A DNA stretch of 64,000 nucleotides from Terriglobia bacterium (GTDB lineage Bacteria; Acidobacteriota; Terriglobia; Terriglobales; Acidobacteriaceae), in NCBI GenBank assembly GCA_020073015.1, contig JAIQFZ010000002.1, forward strand, positions 59,853-123,852, given 5' to 3'. Position 1 is the stretch's first letter, and the number at the start of each line of letters is the position of its first letter. Shown piece by piece: positions 25,281-33,010 of the stretch. Under the pieces are notes generated by a model, which had not been told where the DNA came from, made no database searches, and saw only the letters and a program-made list of their open reading frames with translations. The translations under genes and the position numbers were made by a program.

Positions 25281-25403
25281 AGGGCGGCCGCGGAATCAAT
25301 GACTTTGATGGGGAGCCTTATCGGCTCGCGTCACCACCCCAGGTGACCGCACTCACCGCCGCCTGTCTACCTGCCTGCTAGCGTGAAGGCAGGAGATGAA
25401 CCC

Positions 25404-25853
25404 ATGGCGACTACCTACTCCTATCGCACCATCGCTCATTGGACCGAACACACACGCGGTATTGTGGAAGCCGAGGGAATTCCCCGGACGATCAATTTCG
25501 CGGCACCTCCGGAGTTTGGCGGAGAGCCCGGACTATGGACGCCGGAGCACCTGCTCGTAGCGGCGGTCTCGACCTGCTACGTGGCCACCTTGCGTGCGGT
25601 GGCGGAAGCGTCCAAACTGCAACTGCACTCGCTCGAACTCACGGTCGAGGGCACCATTGAAAAGCAGGAAGGCGGCTTTCGCTTCACGCGCGTGCTTCTG
25701 CGGCCCACCGTGACGATTGCGAAGGAAGAGGACCGCGAGCGCATGGGACGGCTGCTGGAGAAAGCAGAGCGTGCCTGCCTGATTACACGCTCGCTCGCCT
25801 GCACTACGCTACTCGAAGCGAAGATTTTGGTGCAGGAAGTGGCGCACGTGTAG
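25404..25853 (+). CDS. OsmC-family peroxiredoxin-like protein
   Basis: 149 residues; start set by AGGAG eight bases upstream. The OsmC/Ohr fold has two conserved cysteines, in VSTCYVATLRAVAEA (~47) and ERACLITRSL (~126), which form the thiol pair that reduces organic hydroperoxides. GLWTPEHLLVAA is another family mark. It is closer to OsmC/YhfA than to Ohr because of LITRSL. Cytoplasmic. Confidence 0.88.
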   Translation: MATTYSYRTIAHWTEHTRGIVEAEGIPRTINFAAPPEFGGEPGLWTPEHLLVAAVSTCYVATLRAVAEASKLQLHSLELTVEGTIEKQEGGFRFTRVLLRPTVTIAKEEDRERMGRLLEKAERACLITRSLACTTLLEAKILVQEVAHV

Positions 25854-25859
25854 AAGGGC

Positions 25860-25985
25860 AGGTTTCGGGTGTGAGGTCTTAGGTCTCAGGGAGATCTTTT
25901 AACCCTAGCATCAAGTTCTGCTTGCAAGTGATTGAAATGTTTATCTAATTAGAACTCTGCGTTTCCTGAAAACCTGAGACCCGCT
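25860..25985. repeat. Degenerate heptameric inverted-repeat element
   Basis: The left arm is AGGTTTC-GGGTGTG-AGGTCTT-AGGTCTC-AGG (25860-25890) and the right arm CCTGAAA-ACCTGAGACCC (~25965-25985). It is more degenerate than the copies at 15.9 and 19.7 kb but uses the same unit and the same arm-loop-arm layout, between osmC and the STAS gene. Confidence 0.75.
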
Positions 25986-26067
25986 CGACCCTGGGATAAC
26001 CTTTCCCCTCCTTCTGCGTCCAATTACTGAGCGCCGATTTCGGGAACTTCCCTCCAGGCTGGCTCGT

Positions 26068-26448
26068 ATGAATAGATATATGGAACTGACCTACCAAATC
26101 GAATGCTTGCAGGATGTGGCCGTAGTGGGCTGCTCGGGGCGCCTGGTACGCGGCGCGGCGCTCGATGAGTTCCGTAGCCGGCTGGAGCGACTGGATCACC
26201 TCCGGGTGCTGGTGCTCGATCTGTCCAATGTCGAGCAACTGGATGCTGGTGGCCTGGGCGTATTGCTGCTGTTGAGGCGCTGGGCCTTGCAGCAAAAAGT
26301 GCAGTTGAAGCTGGTGGATCCCTCCCCGTTCGTGCGGCGGGTGCTCGAGGCCACCCACTTGAACTCGGTATTTGAAATTTCTTCCCTGGAAGAGGCACTC
26401 TGCATTTTGCGAGCGCCCGAGCCGCCTCCGCGTTACGCGGTCGCCTGA
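26068..26448 (+). CDS. STAS-domain protein (anti-sigma-factor-antagonist-like)
   Basis: 126 residues with one STAS fold: VAVVGCSGRLVRGAALDEFRSRL, VLVLDLSNVEQLDAGGLGVLLLLRRWA, LKLVDPSPFVRRVLEATHL, FEISSLEEAL. In SpoIIAA-type proteins the phosphorylated serine is in D-S-x-G-L/A. Here the loop reads DAGGLG, so no serine is available and classical kinase control is unlikely. No sigma factor or anti-sigma kinase is adjacent. The start could be at residue 1 or Met5. Confidence 0.85.
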   Translation: MNRYMELTYQIECLQDVAVVGCSGRLVRGAALDEFRSRLERLDHLRVLVLDLSNVEQLDAGGLGVLLLLRRWALQQKVQLKLVDPSPFVRRVLEATHLNSVFEISSLEEALCILRAPEPPPRYAVA

Positions 26449-26467
26449 ATCGGCTACCGTCATCGAC

Positions 26468-26495
26468 TTTGATCCCGGGCGCGATGCTTTATAAT
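26468..26495 (+). promoter_or_regulatory. Sigma-70-like promoter for the APC permease
   Basis: TTTGAT (26468-26473), a 16-base spacer and a perfect TATAAT (26490-26495). The transcript would start near 26,502, about 58 bases before the permease ATG. Confidence 0.5.
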
Positions 26496-26559
26496 TCGCG
26501 CCCATGATCGTTTCTCTGCGGCCCACCGTCTTCGCAAGTCTCCGATCCATCCTGTCGCG

Positions 26560-27891
26560 ATGACCCATCTCGCGCACAAGCTCCGCGTCCGCGATTATTT
26601 CTCCCTCGGTTGGGGAACGATGGTGGGCGTGGGCTGGCTGGTCGTGATGGACGACTGGCTCATGCGCGGAGGCCCGCTGGGTGGGGTGCTGGGCTTCGCG
26701 ATTGGCGGCATGCTCCTGCTGCCGATTGGCTATGTGTACGGAAAACTGGTGATGGCGATGCCGGATGCTTCGAGCGAGATCGCCTACACCGCTCGCGTAT
26801 TTCCGCAGCCCGTCAGCTTCTTCACGGGATGGATGATGATGCTCGCGTATTTCATTGTCTGTCCGTGGGAAGCGGTGGCGGTCGGACGCATTGCCGGATA
26901 CATTTTCCCGGCGCTGGATTCGATCGAACTATATCGCGTGGCGGGAAAACCGGTGTACCTGCCGCATCTGGTCATCGGAATCGCCCTCACTGCGCTGCTC
27001 ACGGCGGTGAACTACCATGGCATCCGTCTGAGTGCCACGTTTCAGAACTGGACGACGTTTGGAACGCTCGCTCTGTTCGTGGTTTTCGTTGGGTTCGGCG
27101 TCGCGCGCGGATCGACCGCCAACTTTCCACCTTTGTTCACGCACACGCCCTTCGTTTCGATTCTGCTGGTGCTACAAATTGTCCCTTACTACATGACGGG
27201 ATACGAATCGGTGACCAAGGCGGCCGAGGAAGCGAATCCGGAATTCCGCGCGCGCGGATTCACGCGCGCCATTTATTCGGCAATTATCGTCGGTTTCGTT
27301 TTCTACATCATCGTGATTGCTGCGGTCGGCTTTGTCGCGCCCTGGCGGCAATTGACGGGCGAGCGGTTTATGACGGCGGTTGCTTTTGAGCATGCGATCG
27401 GCTCGCGCTGGATCGTGAGCGTGATCCTGAGCGCCGCCCTGCTGTCGTTGTTCAAGGTCTTCAACGGAAATTTTGTTGCGGCCACGCGCCTGCTCTTCGG
27501 TATGGGACGACGCGGGCTGTTGGATGGAAGACTGGCCCGCGTCCATCCACAGAATCAGACACCGGCGACGGCGGTGGTCTGTGTCGGAATCGCTACGGCT
27601 TTGTGCATGTTTCTCGGGAGTGCGATCCTGGTTCCAATCTCCGAGGTAGGTTCAGTTGCGTCCGCCACCGGATGGCTGGCGACCTGCGCGGCGTATCTGT
27701 GGATGCGGCCTTCCACCCTCGACCGGATGATTGCGCTGCTGGGCCTACTCGTCGGACTTGCGATGGTGCTGATGAAGCTCGTCCCGGCGGTTCCAGGCCA
27801 CTTCTCCGGTTGGGAGTGGCTCACGCTCCTGCTCTGGATTATTCTTGGCATTCTGATTGGCCGCCCGCTAGCCGCGGCTGATTCGCAGTAA
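26560..27891 (+). CDS. APC-superfamily amino acid permease
   Basis: 443 residues with about twelve helices. The N-terminal core LRVRDYFSLGWGTMVGVGWLVVMDDWL is the unwound first helix of the LeuT-like APC fold, and the helix-6 region with YYMTGYESVTKAAEEANPEFRARGF is characteristic of amino acid transporters. It probably imports amino acids by proton or sodium coupling. The D-aminoacylase-like gene follows within 20 bases on the same strand, which suggests scavenging of N-acyl or D-amino acids. Confidence 0.88.
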   Translation: MTHLAHKLRVRDYFSLGWGTMVGVGWLVVMDDWLMRGGPLGGVLGFAIGGMLLLPIGYVYGKLVMAMPDASSEIAYTARVFPQPVSFFTGWMMMLAYFIVCPWEAVAVGRIAGYIFPALDSIELYRVAGKPVYLPHLVIGIALTALLTAVNYHGIRLSATFQNWTTFGTLALFVVFVGFGVARGSTANFPPLFTHTPFVSILLVLQIVPYYMTGYESVTKAAEEANPEFRARGFTRAIYSAIIVGFVFYIIVIAAVGFVAPWRQLTGERFMTAVAFEHAIGSRWIVSVILSAALLSLFKVFNGNFVAATRLLFGMGRRGLLDGRLARVHPQNQTPATAVVCVGIATALCMFLGSAILVPISEVGSVASATGWLATCAAYLWMRPSTLDRMIALLGLLVGLAMVLMKLVPAVPGHFSGWEWLTLLLWIILGILIGRPLAAADSQ

Positions 27892-27911
27892 AAAGTGAAC
27901 CGAGGAAAACA

Positions 27912-29597
27912 ATGACTGCAGCTTCTCTTCGACTGCTTCTAGCGCTCTTGCTGATTGTCTCCCCCTGCGCCTTCGCCGCCGACCCAGGCTTCGATCTTGT
28001 CATCACGAACGGGCATATTGTCGATGGTACCGGCTCTCCGTGGTATTCCGGGGACATCGGAATCCGCGATGGCCGAATCGCCGCCATCGGCAATCTTTCT
28101 GGCGCGGCTCGCAAGCAGACGATCGACGCGCGGGGAAAGGTCGTTGCCCCCGGATTCATCGACATGCTGGGCCAATCGGAAATGACAGTTCTGGTCGATC
28201 CGCGACTGCCGTCGAAGATCTATCAGGGCATCACGACCGAGATCACAGGCGAAGGCGGGTCGGCGGCGCCCTTGAACGATGCCATCATCCAGGCCGACCG
28301 CCCTGGTTACGAGCATTACAAAATCAATCCCGACTGGCGAACTTTCCGCCAATACTTCGCCCGTCTTGAAAAGCAGGGCATCGGCATCAACCTCGCCAGC
28401 TACGTGGGAGCTACGCAGGTTCGCCGCATGGTTCTGGGCGATGCGGATGTTCAGCCGACGCCCGCCCAGCTCAAACAGATGCAGGATCTGGTTCGCGATG
28501 CCATGCGCGATGGCACGGTCGGTGTTTCGACTTCCCTCATGTATGCGCCCGCGCCCTATGCCAAAACCGAGGAGCTAATCGCGCTGGCCAGCGAAGCGTC
28601 GAAGTTCGGCGGGATCTACGCGACCCACATGCGCAACGAAAGCGACAGCGTCTTGGAATCGATTGATGAGGCTGTGCGTATCGGCCGCGATGCGCATATC
28701 CCAGTCGAAATCTGGCATTTCAAGGCAGCGGGAAAAGGGAACTGGGGGCGCATGCCGGAACTGATCGCCAGAGTAAACAAAGCACGCGCCGAAAGTACGG
28801 ACGTTGAGGCTGACACGTATGCCTACACAGCGTGGTTCAACAGCATGTCGGCGTTCGTCCCGGCGTGGGCGCATGACGGCGGCGATGCCAAGCTGATCGA
28901 GCGGCTGCAAGATCCCCCCACCCGGGCGCGAATTCGCAAAGACATGGAGACTCCTTCGAGCAACTGGGACAACGAATGGCAGGAGATTAGCGGCCCCCAG
29001 GACGTGATGGTCAGCGTGGTCCAGAATCCCGCGCTCAAACAGTTCCAGGGCAAGCGGCTTTCAGAAGTGGCCAAGGCCTGGAACAAAGATCCGGTGGACA
29101 CGCTGCTCGACCTCCTCATCGAAGACAAGGCATTCACGGAGTGCGCCGTGTTCGGCATGTCGGAGCCGGATGTGGCGCTAGCTTTGCAGCAGCCCTGGGT
29201 GTCGATCGACAACGACTCATCGGGGACGTCCCCGGAAGGCATTCTCGGCGAGGAACACCCGCATCCGCGAGCCTATGGGACATTTCCGCGCATCCTGCGG
29301 AAGTACGTCAGGGAAGAAAAGAAGCTGACGCTGGAAGACGCCATCCGCAAGTTTTCATCCCTTCCGGCGCAGCGTATACGACTCGCGGATCGCGGCGTGT
29401 TGAAGCAGGGAATGTGGGCCGACGTGGTCGTGTTCGACCCTGAAACGGTCCGCGACCTCGCCACCTTCGATGATCCAAACCAGTTATCACAAGGCATGGA
29501 ATATGTGCTGGTCGACGGCGTCCCGGTTATCGAGGGTGGGGAAATGACCGGGGCGTTACCCGGAAAAGTGTTGCGCGGAGCGGGATACGTGCCTTGA
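27912..29597 (+). CDS. D-aminoacylase-like amidohydrolase lacking the HxH motif
   Basis: 561 residues with a signal peptide (1-22). It belongs to the N-acyl-D-amino-acid deacylase branch of the amidohydrolases: DLVITNGHIVDGTGSPWYSGDIGIRDGRIAAIG, then KVVAPGFID, GIYATHMRNES, VEIWHFKAAG, and the C-terminal ADVVVFDPETV. The usual metal motif after PGFID is HxH (for example VHTHDD). Here it is MLGQSE, and the conserved cysteine region GNCG reads GEGGS. The later histidines (ATHMRN; EIWHFK) remain. Activity with a single altered metal site, or a different reaction, is possible. It is likely in the periplasm and cotranscribed with the APC permease. Confidence 0.8.
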   Translation: MTAASLRLLLALLLIVSPCAFAADPGFDLVITNGHIVDGTGSPWYSGDIGIRDGRIAAIGNLSGAARKQTIDARGKVVAPGFIDMLGQSEMTVLVDPRLPSKIYQGITTEITGEGGSAAPLNDAIIQADRPGYEHYKINPDWRTFRQYFARLEKQGIGINLASYVGATQVRRMVLGDADVQPTPAQLKQMQDLVRDAMRDGTVGVSTSLMYAPAPYAKTEELIALASEASKFGGIYATHMRNESDSVLESIDEAVRIGRDAHIPVEIWHFKAAGKGNWGRMPELIARVNKARAESTDVEADTYAYTAWFNSMSAFVPAWAHDGGDAKLIERLQDPPTRARIRKDMETPSSNWDNEWQEISGPQDVMVSVVQNPALKQFQGKRLSEVAKAWNKDPVDTLLDLLIEDKAFTECAVFGMSEPDVALALQQPWVSIDNDSSGTSPEGILGEEHPHPRAYGTFPRILRKYVREEKKLTLEDAIRKFSSLPAQRIRLADRGVLKQGMWADVVVFDPETVRDLATFDDPNQLSQGMEYVLVDGVPVIEGGEMTGALPGKVLRGAGYVP

Positions 29598-29678
29598 CCC
29601 GGCACGTTGACAATTGGAGTACGATAGCGCTATTCGCCAATATGGCTTCATCCTGTCTCACCACAGAAAGGAGGAGCC

Positions 29679-30116
29679 ATGCGTCGCTCAGCTCAGATCA
29701 ACCCGTCGGGGTGCTGCTGGAAGCGCATCTTTCCTGCCATCGCCCTTCTCGGTACGCTGCCCCTCGTTGCGCAAAAAGCCCAAGAGGCAAGCCCGCCCAA
29801 GTATGATGTCCACGCCGAGACCAAGATGAAAGGCACCGTGGAGGAAGTGAAACTGCCTCCCAAAGGTAGTGAGAAAGAGGTTGCCCATTTGTTGGTGAAG
29901 ACGGGGACGGACACCGTCGACGTGTATCTCTGTCCCAAGTCCTTTCTCGACGACATGGGCGTGAGTTTTAGCAAAGGGGACGAAATTTCCCTCACCGTGT
30001 CTAAAGTCAAGCAGGGCGAAGCTGACCTCCTCCTCGCCCGCGAAGTCGTGAAGGGTACCGACACCCTCGTCCTCCGTGACGAGAAAGGCAATCCCATCTG
30101 GAGTTGGCACCGCTGA
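29679..30116 (+). CDS. Secreted small beta-rich protein of unknown function
   Basis: 145 residues preceded by AAAGGAGG six bases before the ATG. An N-terminal export signal spans ~14-31 (KRIFPAIALLGTLPLVAQK). The mature part (KMKGTVEEVKLPPKG; VAHLLVKTGTDTVDVYLCPKSFL; SFSKGDEISLTVSKVKQGEADLLLAREVVKGTDTLVLRDEKGNPIW) resembles an OB-fold strand order. I recall similar unnamed proteins in Acidobacteriota but no function. Confidence 0.75.
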   Translation: MRRSAQINPSGCCWKRIFPAIALLGTLPLVAQKAQEASPPKYDVHAETKMKGTVEEVKLPPKGSEKEVAHLLVKTGTDTVDVYLCPKSFLDDMGVSFSKGDEISLTVSKVKQGEADLLLAREVVKGTDTLVLRDEKGNPIWSWHR

Positions 30117-30311
30117 CCGCGGTACAACCGTGGCATAGCTTCGTGCGAGAGAATCGGCGGTGCCGGGGCAATTGCACTTACAACGGATTCTGAGTGAAAA
30201 GGTCTGTTTACGGTCGGTCAGTCACGGATCGGATGGACTCTCTTTTCCTCGCCGAAGGAACTCAGCGAGATTGCCCGCTCAACCCGGGAGGCGGGGGGCA
30301 TCCTGGTGGGA
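30117..30311. other. Convergent intergenic gap, no gene seen
   Basis: 195 bases between the secreted small protein (+) and the sulfur-import unit (minus). I see no reading frame with a plausible start, no clear terminator and no named repeat. Confidence 0.5.
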
Positions 30312-30782
30312 TCAATGCGGGAGCCTCGGTCTCAGGAATCCGTAGAGCCAGGTTCCCGCCAACGCGCTGCCAACCGCCAGAATCATCACCGTAAGACCAT
30401 TGCCAATGAGTGCGAACAGCGGTCCGGGGCAGGCTCCAGTCAGCGCCCAGCCCAATCCAAAGATCGTGCCACCAACTGCGTACCGGACGCCGTGGCCGAG
30501 AGGCTTGGGCGGAATGGTGATCAACTCCCCTGAGGCGCTCTTCAGCCCAAGCCGCCTAATCAACTGCACGGAAAAGGTTGCCACTGCAATGGCCGAAGCG
30601 ATGATCTCGTACATCCTTGGCGACTGGAAGCGGAACATCTCCTGAATCCGAAACCAGGAGAGAACCTCGGACTTTGTCAGAACAATGCCAAAGCCAACAC
30701 CCAGGACAAAGTAAACAAGGAAGGCGCCGTACCTCCTTGTCGGACTGACAACTTGCGTACCGGTCGTAGCGGGAGCAGTCAT
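30312..30782 (-). CDS. YeeE/YedE-type sulfur import membrane protein, DUF6691 half
   Basis: 156 residues with four helices. It carries the family marks AFLVYFVLGVGFGIVLTKSEVLSW and GGTIFGLGWALTGACPGPLFALIGNG. The cysteine in TGACPGP is the relay cysteine of the TsuA/YeeE thiosulfate channel family. It begins six bases after the preceding YeeE-like gene, so the two act as the N and C halves of a split transporter. The upstream leader peptide and terminator suggest control by cysteine supply. Confidence 0.88.
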   Translation of the reverse strand: MTAPATTGTQVVSPTRRYGAFLVYFVLGVGFGIVLTKSEVLSWFRIQEMFRFQSPRMYEIIASAIAVATFSVQLIRRLGLKSASGELITIPPKPLGHGVRYAVGGTIFGLGWALTGACPGPLFALIGNGLTVMILAVGSALAGTWLYGFLRPRLPH

Positions 30783-30788
30783 GCGAAA

Positions 30789-31346
30789 TCACCAGAGCAG
30801 TGGAATTATGAAATGCGTAGCGGCGAGGCCGCCGGCGAAGAAGCCCACCACCGCGATCAGCGACGGCAATTGCAGGTTCGCGAGGCCGGAAATCGCGTGC
30901 CCGGATGTGCAACCTCCAGCGTAGGCGGTGCCGAATCCGACGAAAAAGCCGCCAATGACGACGGACACGAATCCTCGGACCGTCAGCAAGGCGCGCCAGG
31001 TGAAAACCTCGTGGGGAGCGAGGCCGGAGAAGTCGTGGATGCCCAATTGAGCGAGAGCGACTCGGGTATGTTCAGAAATCGCGACGCCTTGCGGTCCTCC
31101 CCAGTGCGAAGCCAGCAAACCGCCGACCAGGATGCCCGCGACGAAGAGGAGGTTCCACACGCCCTTGCTCTTCCAGTCGTACCGGAAATACTGCAGCCTG
31201 CCGGGGATCACCGCAGAACAAGAATGCCGGAGACTGCCGGAAACGCCAAAAACCTTGTTGCCCACGAGCAGAAGCGCCGGTACGAACAGTCCAATCAGCG
31301 GACCGGCAACATACCAAGGCCATGGGCCGGAAACCATCGCCATCAT
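30789..31346 (-). CDS. YeeE/YedE-type sulfur import membrane protein
   Basis: 185 residues from the ATG at 31346, chosen because AAGGAG lies nine bases upstream; a longer start at 31382 would overlap the fadL-like stop. Helices and motifs are WYVAGPLIGLFVPALLLVGNKVFGVSGSLRHSCSA, WNLLFVAGILVGGLLA, GGFFVGFGTAYAGGCTSGHAISGLANLQLPSL. The cysteines in RHSCSA and GGCTSGH match the thiosulfate-conducting cysteines of TsuA. It sits in the inner membrane between the FadL-like and DUF6691 genes, 20 and 6 bases from each. Confidence 0.9.
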   Translation of the reverse strand: MMAMVSGPWPWYVAGPLIGLFVPALLLVGNKVFGVSGSLRHSCSAVIPGRLQYFRYDWKSKGVWNLLFVAGILVGGLLASHWGGPQGVAISEHTRVALAQLGIHDFSGLAPHEVFTWRALLTVRGFVSVVIGGFFVGFGTAYAGGCTSGHAISGLANLQLPSLIAVVGFFAGGLAATHFIIPLLW

Positions 31347-31366
31347 GATTAATGTTCTCCTTGCAT

Positions 31367-32629
31367 CTACTTTCTGCCCCATCCAATGCTGATGCCCAAC
31401 AGATTCTGGTACATACGAAGGTTGGCATTGCCGCCGCCCGCAGTGGGCGGAATAGAGTTCACCCCATTCACCGTTGTGTCGAAGGCGTGCTGGTAAGCGA
31501 AGCTGACCTCTTTGCCGTTGTGGAGCGTCCAGGTTGCTCCCGCGCTCACGTGATCCTGAACCACCGCCGGAGCGAGCAGGTTGAAAAACGTCTGCGTGCG
31601 GTCAAACGCCAGGCCTGCGTGGTTGTAGCCTCCGCGCACAGTCACTGTGGAGCTGACTTTGTAGTCGACGCCTGTCTTTTCGGCGGTGACGTCGTGCCAC
31701 CCGAACCCTGGGCCGTTGTTGGCACCCAGAGGAGCCTGGTTCGAGTCCAGGTTGGCGATCGACTTTACCTGGCCGTACAGAATCCGTTCCGCATCGAAGA
31801 GCACCGTGACCTTGGGATGAAGCTTGAGTGCTACGCCACCGGCAAAACTGGCGGGAATGTCGAAACCGCCCTGCTCGGCAAACAAGCCGCGGTACTTCCC
31901 GAAGTTGCTGGCATGCGTTTTTGTCTGAAAAGTCGCGCCGAGACTGACGACGTGGTTGAGTTCGCCGATCCAGCCGACGCGTACTCCCGCACCGAACGAG
32001 TTGGCGTAGCCGCGATCGGTCACGTTCGCCGGTTCGATCGAAAAGTTGGGGGCGGCGAAATTCTGCAGGCCGCTCCCGGAAAATCTCTGGTAGGCGAGGT
32101 TCAGGGAGACACCAAAGGCATTGTGGGAGTTCACTTTGAACGCGATCGTCGGGGCCACGAACAGCTGTTGCAGATCCACGCCGGCCCTACTGGTACCAAG
32201 CAGCGGGATCGCGGTCGTGTAGGAAGTGTTCATTCCGCCGTTTCCGTAAATCGAGACTCCCAGAGAAAGATTGGGGCGCAGCAGGTGGTTGTATCCCAAT
32301 TCCGGGATGAAGAAGTTTGTCTTTCGATTTGCGTCGTAGGTGCCGTTGACGTCAGGGAATCCGGGGGGCAATTGATTGCCGGTAATAGTGCCGCTGCGAA
32401 TCGGACGAAAGAAGGTCAGTCCAAAATCGAAACGGTTGCCGACAAATACCAGACCAGCCGGATTGGTCGCCGCCGCCAGGCTATCCTGGGGAAGAGCAAC
32501 GCCAGCACCTCCATGGCCCTGCTGCTTGATCCCGTAGCCCGTGGAAAAATAGCCATCCGTCGCAAAAACCGAACCGGCGGAAAGCAACGACAAGAGGGTT
32601 AACAGGACCGTTTTCAGTCGAGTGGTCAC
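31367..32629 (-). CDS. FadL/OmpP1/TodX-family outer-membrane protein
   Basis: 420 residues from a GTG at 32629 (AGGGAGA upstream); a TTG at 32653 would add eight residues and lies inside the leader. A signal peptide is followed by the family's plug motif (SLAAATNPAGLVFVGNRFDFGLTFF) and many amphipathic strands, ending in IGWGRK. The 14-strand barrel passes hydrophobic small molecules across the outer membrane. It is the first gene of a three-gene unit with two YeeE/YedE proteins, so the cargo may be an organosulfur compound or a sulfur species rather than a fatty acid (inferred). Confidence 0.87.
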   Translation of the reverse strand: MTTRLKTVLLTLLSLLSAGSVFATDGYFSTGYGIKQQGHGGAGVALPQDSLAAATNPAGLVFVGNRFDFGLTFFRPIRSGTITGNQLPPGFPDVNGTYDANRKTNFFIPELGYNHLLRPNLSLGVSIYGNGGMNTSYTTAIPLLGTSRAGVDLQQLFVAPTIAFKVNSHNAFGVSLNLAYQRFSGSGLQNFAAPNFSIEPANVTDRGYANSFGAGVRVGWIGELNHVVSLGATFQTKTHASNFGKYRGLFAEQGGFDIPASFAGGVALKLHPKVTVLFDAERILYGQVKSIANLDSNQAPLGANNGPGFGWHDVTAEKTGVDYKVSSTVTVRGGYNHAGLAFDRTQTFFNLLAPAVVQDHVSAGATWTLHNGKEVSFAYQHAFDTTVNGVNSIPPTAGGGNANLRMYQNLLGISIGWGRK

Positions 32630-32668
32630 GCGAATGGAGTCTCCCTGGGTCAAGTTTGATTGGTGCGA

Positions 32669-32704
32669 AAAAGCAAAAGGCCCACGATCGGGGGATCGTG
32701 GGCC
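32669..32704 (-). terminator. Intrinsic terminator / attenuator in the fadL-yeeE leader
   Basis: On the minus strand, GGCCACGATC (32704-32695), loop CCCC, GATCGTGGGCC (32690-32680) and then TTTTGCTTTTT. It lies 31 bases after the leader-peptide stop and 40 bases before the fadL-like GTG. A terminator inside a leader, before the genes it serves, is the mark of attenuation. Confidence 0.8.
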
Positions 32705-32735
32705 ATTCGTCTGAGAACTTTGCGTTACCGCTTAT

Positions 32736-32801
32736 CTATGCTGCGATGCAATGTCCCTCGCCCACGAACGTGTTCGCGCAGGTACAACAACACCGACACA
32801 T
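32736..32801 (-). CDS. Cysteine-rich leader peptide of a putative attenuator
   Basis: A 21-residue frame opening MCRCCCTCANTF, with five of residues 2-8 being cysteine and one more near the end. It is followed by TAG, then a terminator hairpin, then the fadL-like/yeeE unit. The segment 32767-32760 (TCGTGGGC) is identical to part of the terminator's 3' arm and can pair with its 5' arm (GGCCACGA). A ribosome stalled on the TGT run would leave it free to form an antiterminator. No Shine-Dalgarno is visible; an in-frame GTG at 32819 coincides with the predicted transcript start, so leaderless initiation is possible. The role is inferred from architecture. A modified-peptide precursor is the less likely alternative. 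Confidence 0.65.
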   Translation of the reverse strand: MCRCCCTCANTFVGEGHCIAA

Positions 32802-32825
32802 GTTGTGGGCATTCAGCACAGAAGG

Positions 32826-32855
32826 AGGATACCTGCCCGGCGAGATTTGCTCCAA
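32826..32855 (-). promoter_or_regulatory. Candidate promoter for the Cys-leader and fadL-yeeE unit
   Basis: TTGGAG (32855-32850), an 18-base spacer, TATCCT (32831-32826); each box matches four of six consensus bases. Transcription would start near 32,819, just before the leader peptide. The rest of the 170-base gap up to the AsmA stop is AT-richer and has no gene. Confidence 0.35.
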
Positions 32856-33010
32856 CGCAAAAAACTGATTCGCGCTATCAAAAACACAAGACGGCGTTTC
32901 CTATACGTTATTGTTGAAAAATCGCCATCTCACCAGCAACAACTGGAAGCCCATCACGAAACAAGTTGATAGGTTCTAGGAAGCTTGAGTTCTCTGACTG
33001 AAGACAAAAA

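Noticed and set aside
32736..32801. The Cys-rich 21-residue frame as a RiPP precursor
   Set aside because: No modifying enzyme is nearby, and the peptide is followed by a terminator that can be opened by its own coding RNA. A leader peptide explains more of the evidence.
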